Shown: positions 7,646 to 8,109 of the stretch, in pieces
Layout of the letters: the number at the start of each line of letters is the position of its first letter
Numbering within the stretch: the first letter of the stretch is position 1
Position numbers and translations under genes: made by a program
Notes under the pieces: generated by a model
Told to the model about the DNA's origin: nothing
Seen by the model: the letters and a program-made list of their open reading frames with translations, nothing else
The model's database searches: none
Source: an uncultured Collinsella sp.
Lineage (GTDB): Bacteria; Actinomycetota; Coriobacteriia; Coriobacteriales; Coriobacteriaceae
Direction of reading: 5' to 3'
Length of the DNA stretch: 8,109 nt
NCBI GenBank assembly: GCA_900549215.1
Contig: URNJ01000078.1
Coordinates: forward strand, 1-8,109

Positions 7646-8109
7646 ATCGAGGATATCGTCGAGGGCACTCTTGATACGGTCGGTCACCGACTTCTTACCG
7701 GAAGCGACGTCATCGCCCATCTCATCGGCAAAAGCACGGAGCAGCTCGCGCTGCTTATTGGAGAGATTGGTGGGAACGACCACGCGCAGTTGCACGATCA
7801 GGCGACCACGCGAACCGCCACCGCCAATGCGCGGCATGCCGTAATTATTGACGCTCACAGTGTCGCCGTACTGGGCGCCGGCGGGAACCGTCACCTTAAC
7901 GACCTCGTCGGGCATAATGCCCTCGACCTCGATCTCGCAGCCGAGCGCAGCCTGCGCAATCGAGATATCGCTCACCAGGTACAGGTCGTCACCGTTGCGC
8001 TTAAAGCGCTCATGGTCGGCAACGCGCACGTTGACAATCAGGTCGCCCGAGGGCTCGCCGCGAAGGCCGGCCTCGCCAAAGCCGCTCACACGCAGCTGGC
8101 GACCGGTCG
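7643..8109 (-). CDS. dnaJ: Chaperone protein DnaJ, C-terminal part (5' end outside window)
   Basis: DnaJ (Hsp40) delivers unfolded substrates to DnaK and stimulates its ATPase. Only the last 154 residues are present, open to the window edge. They begin TGRQLRVSGFGEAGLRG, the segment just after the cysteine-rich zinc domain in DnaJ. They include GEPSGDLIVNVRVADHERFKRNGDDLY (the conserved H-x-x-F-x-R-x-G-x-D-L of the first/second C-terminal domain junction), IAQAALGCEIEVEGI and VPAGAQYGDTVSVNNYGMPRIGGGGSRG. A GTG at 8089 could be read as a start, but it is an internal valine codon, because the homology continues upstream of it. The J domain, Gly/Phe region and zinc repeats would lie beyond 8109, so whether this is DnaJ1 or DnaJ2 cannot be decided. 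Confidence 0.94.
   Translation of the reverse strand, partial: TGRQLRVSGFGEAGLRGEPSGDLIVNVRVADHERFKRNGDDLYLVSDISIAQAALGCEIEVEGIMPDEVVKVTVPAGAQYGDTVSVNNYGMPRIGGGGSRGRLIVQLRVVVPTNLSNKQRELLRAFADEMGDDVASGKKSVTDRIKSALDDILD

Noticed and set aside
7643..8089. A short stand-alone gene starting at GTG 8089
   Set aside because: DnaJ homology (TGRQLRVSGFGEAG) continues upstream of this codon to the window edge, so it is an internal valine of a truncated dnaJ.

Overview
The window is a compact, high-GC bacterial housekeeping segment in which every supported gene lies on the minus strand. Read in the direction of transcription, from high to low coordinates, the order is dnaJ (3' part only), mtaB, phoH, ybeY, dgkA, era, recO, rpsO, pnp (C-terminal end missing). 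The order mtaB-phoH-ybeY-dgkA-era-recO is reminiscent of Bacillota, but the base composition and codon use are GC-rich. Together these suggest a Coriobacteriia-type actinomycete, possibly Collinsella or a relative. That placement is inferred, and no marker in the window settles it.

Layout. Positions 8109-3382 hold six genes packed with 9-12 bp gaps or short overlaps: dnaJ/mtaB 9 bp, mtaB/phoH 20 bp overlap, phoH/ybeY 4 bp overlap, ybeY/dgkA 9 bp, dgkA/era 12 bp. recO follows era after 15 bp. This is almost certainly one transcription unit. A 138-bp gap (2479-2616) separates recO from rpsO; it holds a candidate extended -10 and a structured rpsO leader. After rpsO comes a clear intrinsic terminator (2154-2185). 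A structured leader with a strong hairpin just upstream of the ribosome binding site then leads into pnp.

Function. Most of the genes handle RNA or the small ribosomal subunit: MtaB (tRNA A37 thiomethylation), YbeY (16S rRNA 3'-end maturation endonuclease), Era (30S assembly GTPase that binds the 16S 3' end), S15 (30S protein) and PNPase (3'-5' RNA decay). PhoH is the ATPase usually next to YbeY. DnaJ, undecaprenol/diacylglycerol kinase and RecO add protein folding, envelope lipid recycling and recombinational repair.

The most notable departures from the ordinary are four. phoH is split by a +1-type frame disruption at a CCC-C proline site, the rest of the gene being undamaged. Era has an extremely acidic N-terminal extension. 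The rpsO leader has mutually exclusive pairings, resembling an S15 autoregulatory switch. The pnp leader is structured and lies behind the rpsO terminator. I see no mobile element, CRISPR array, tRNA/rRNA gene or novel gene system here.
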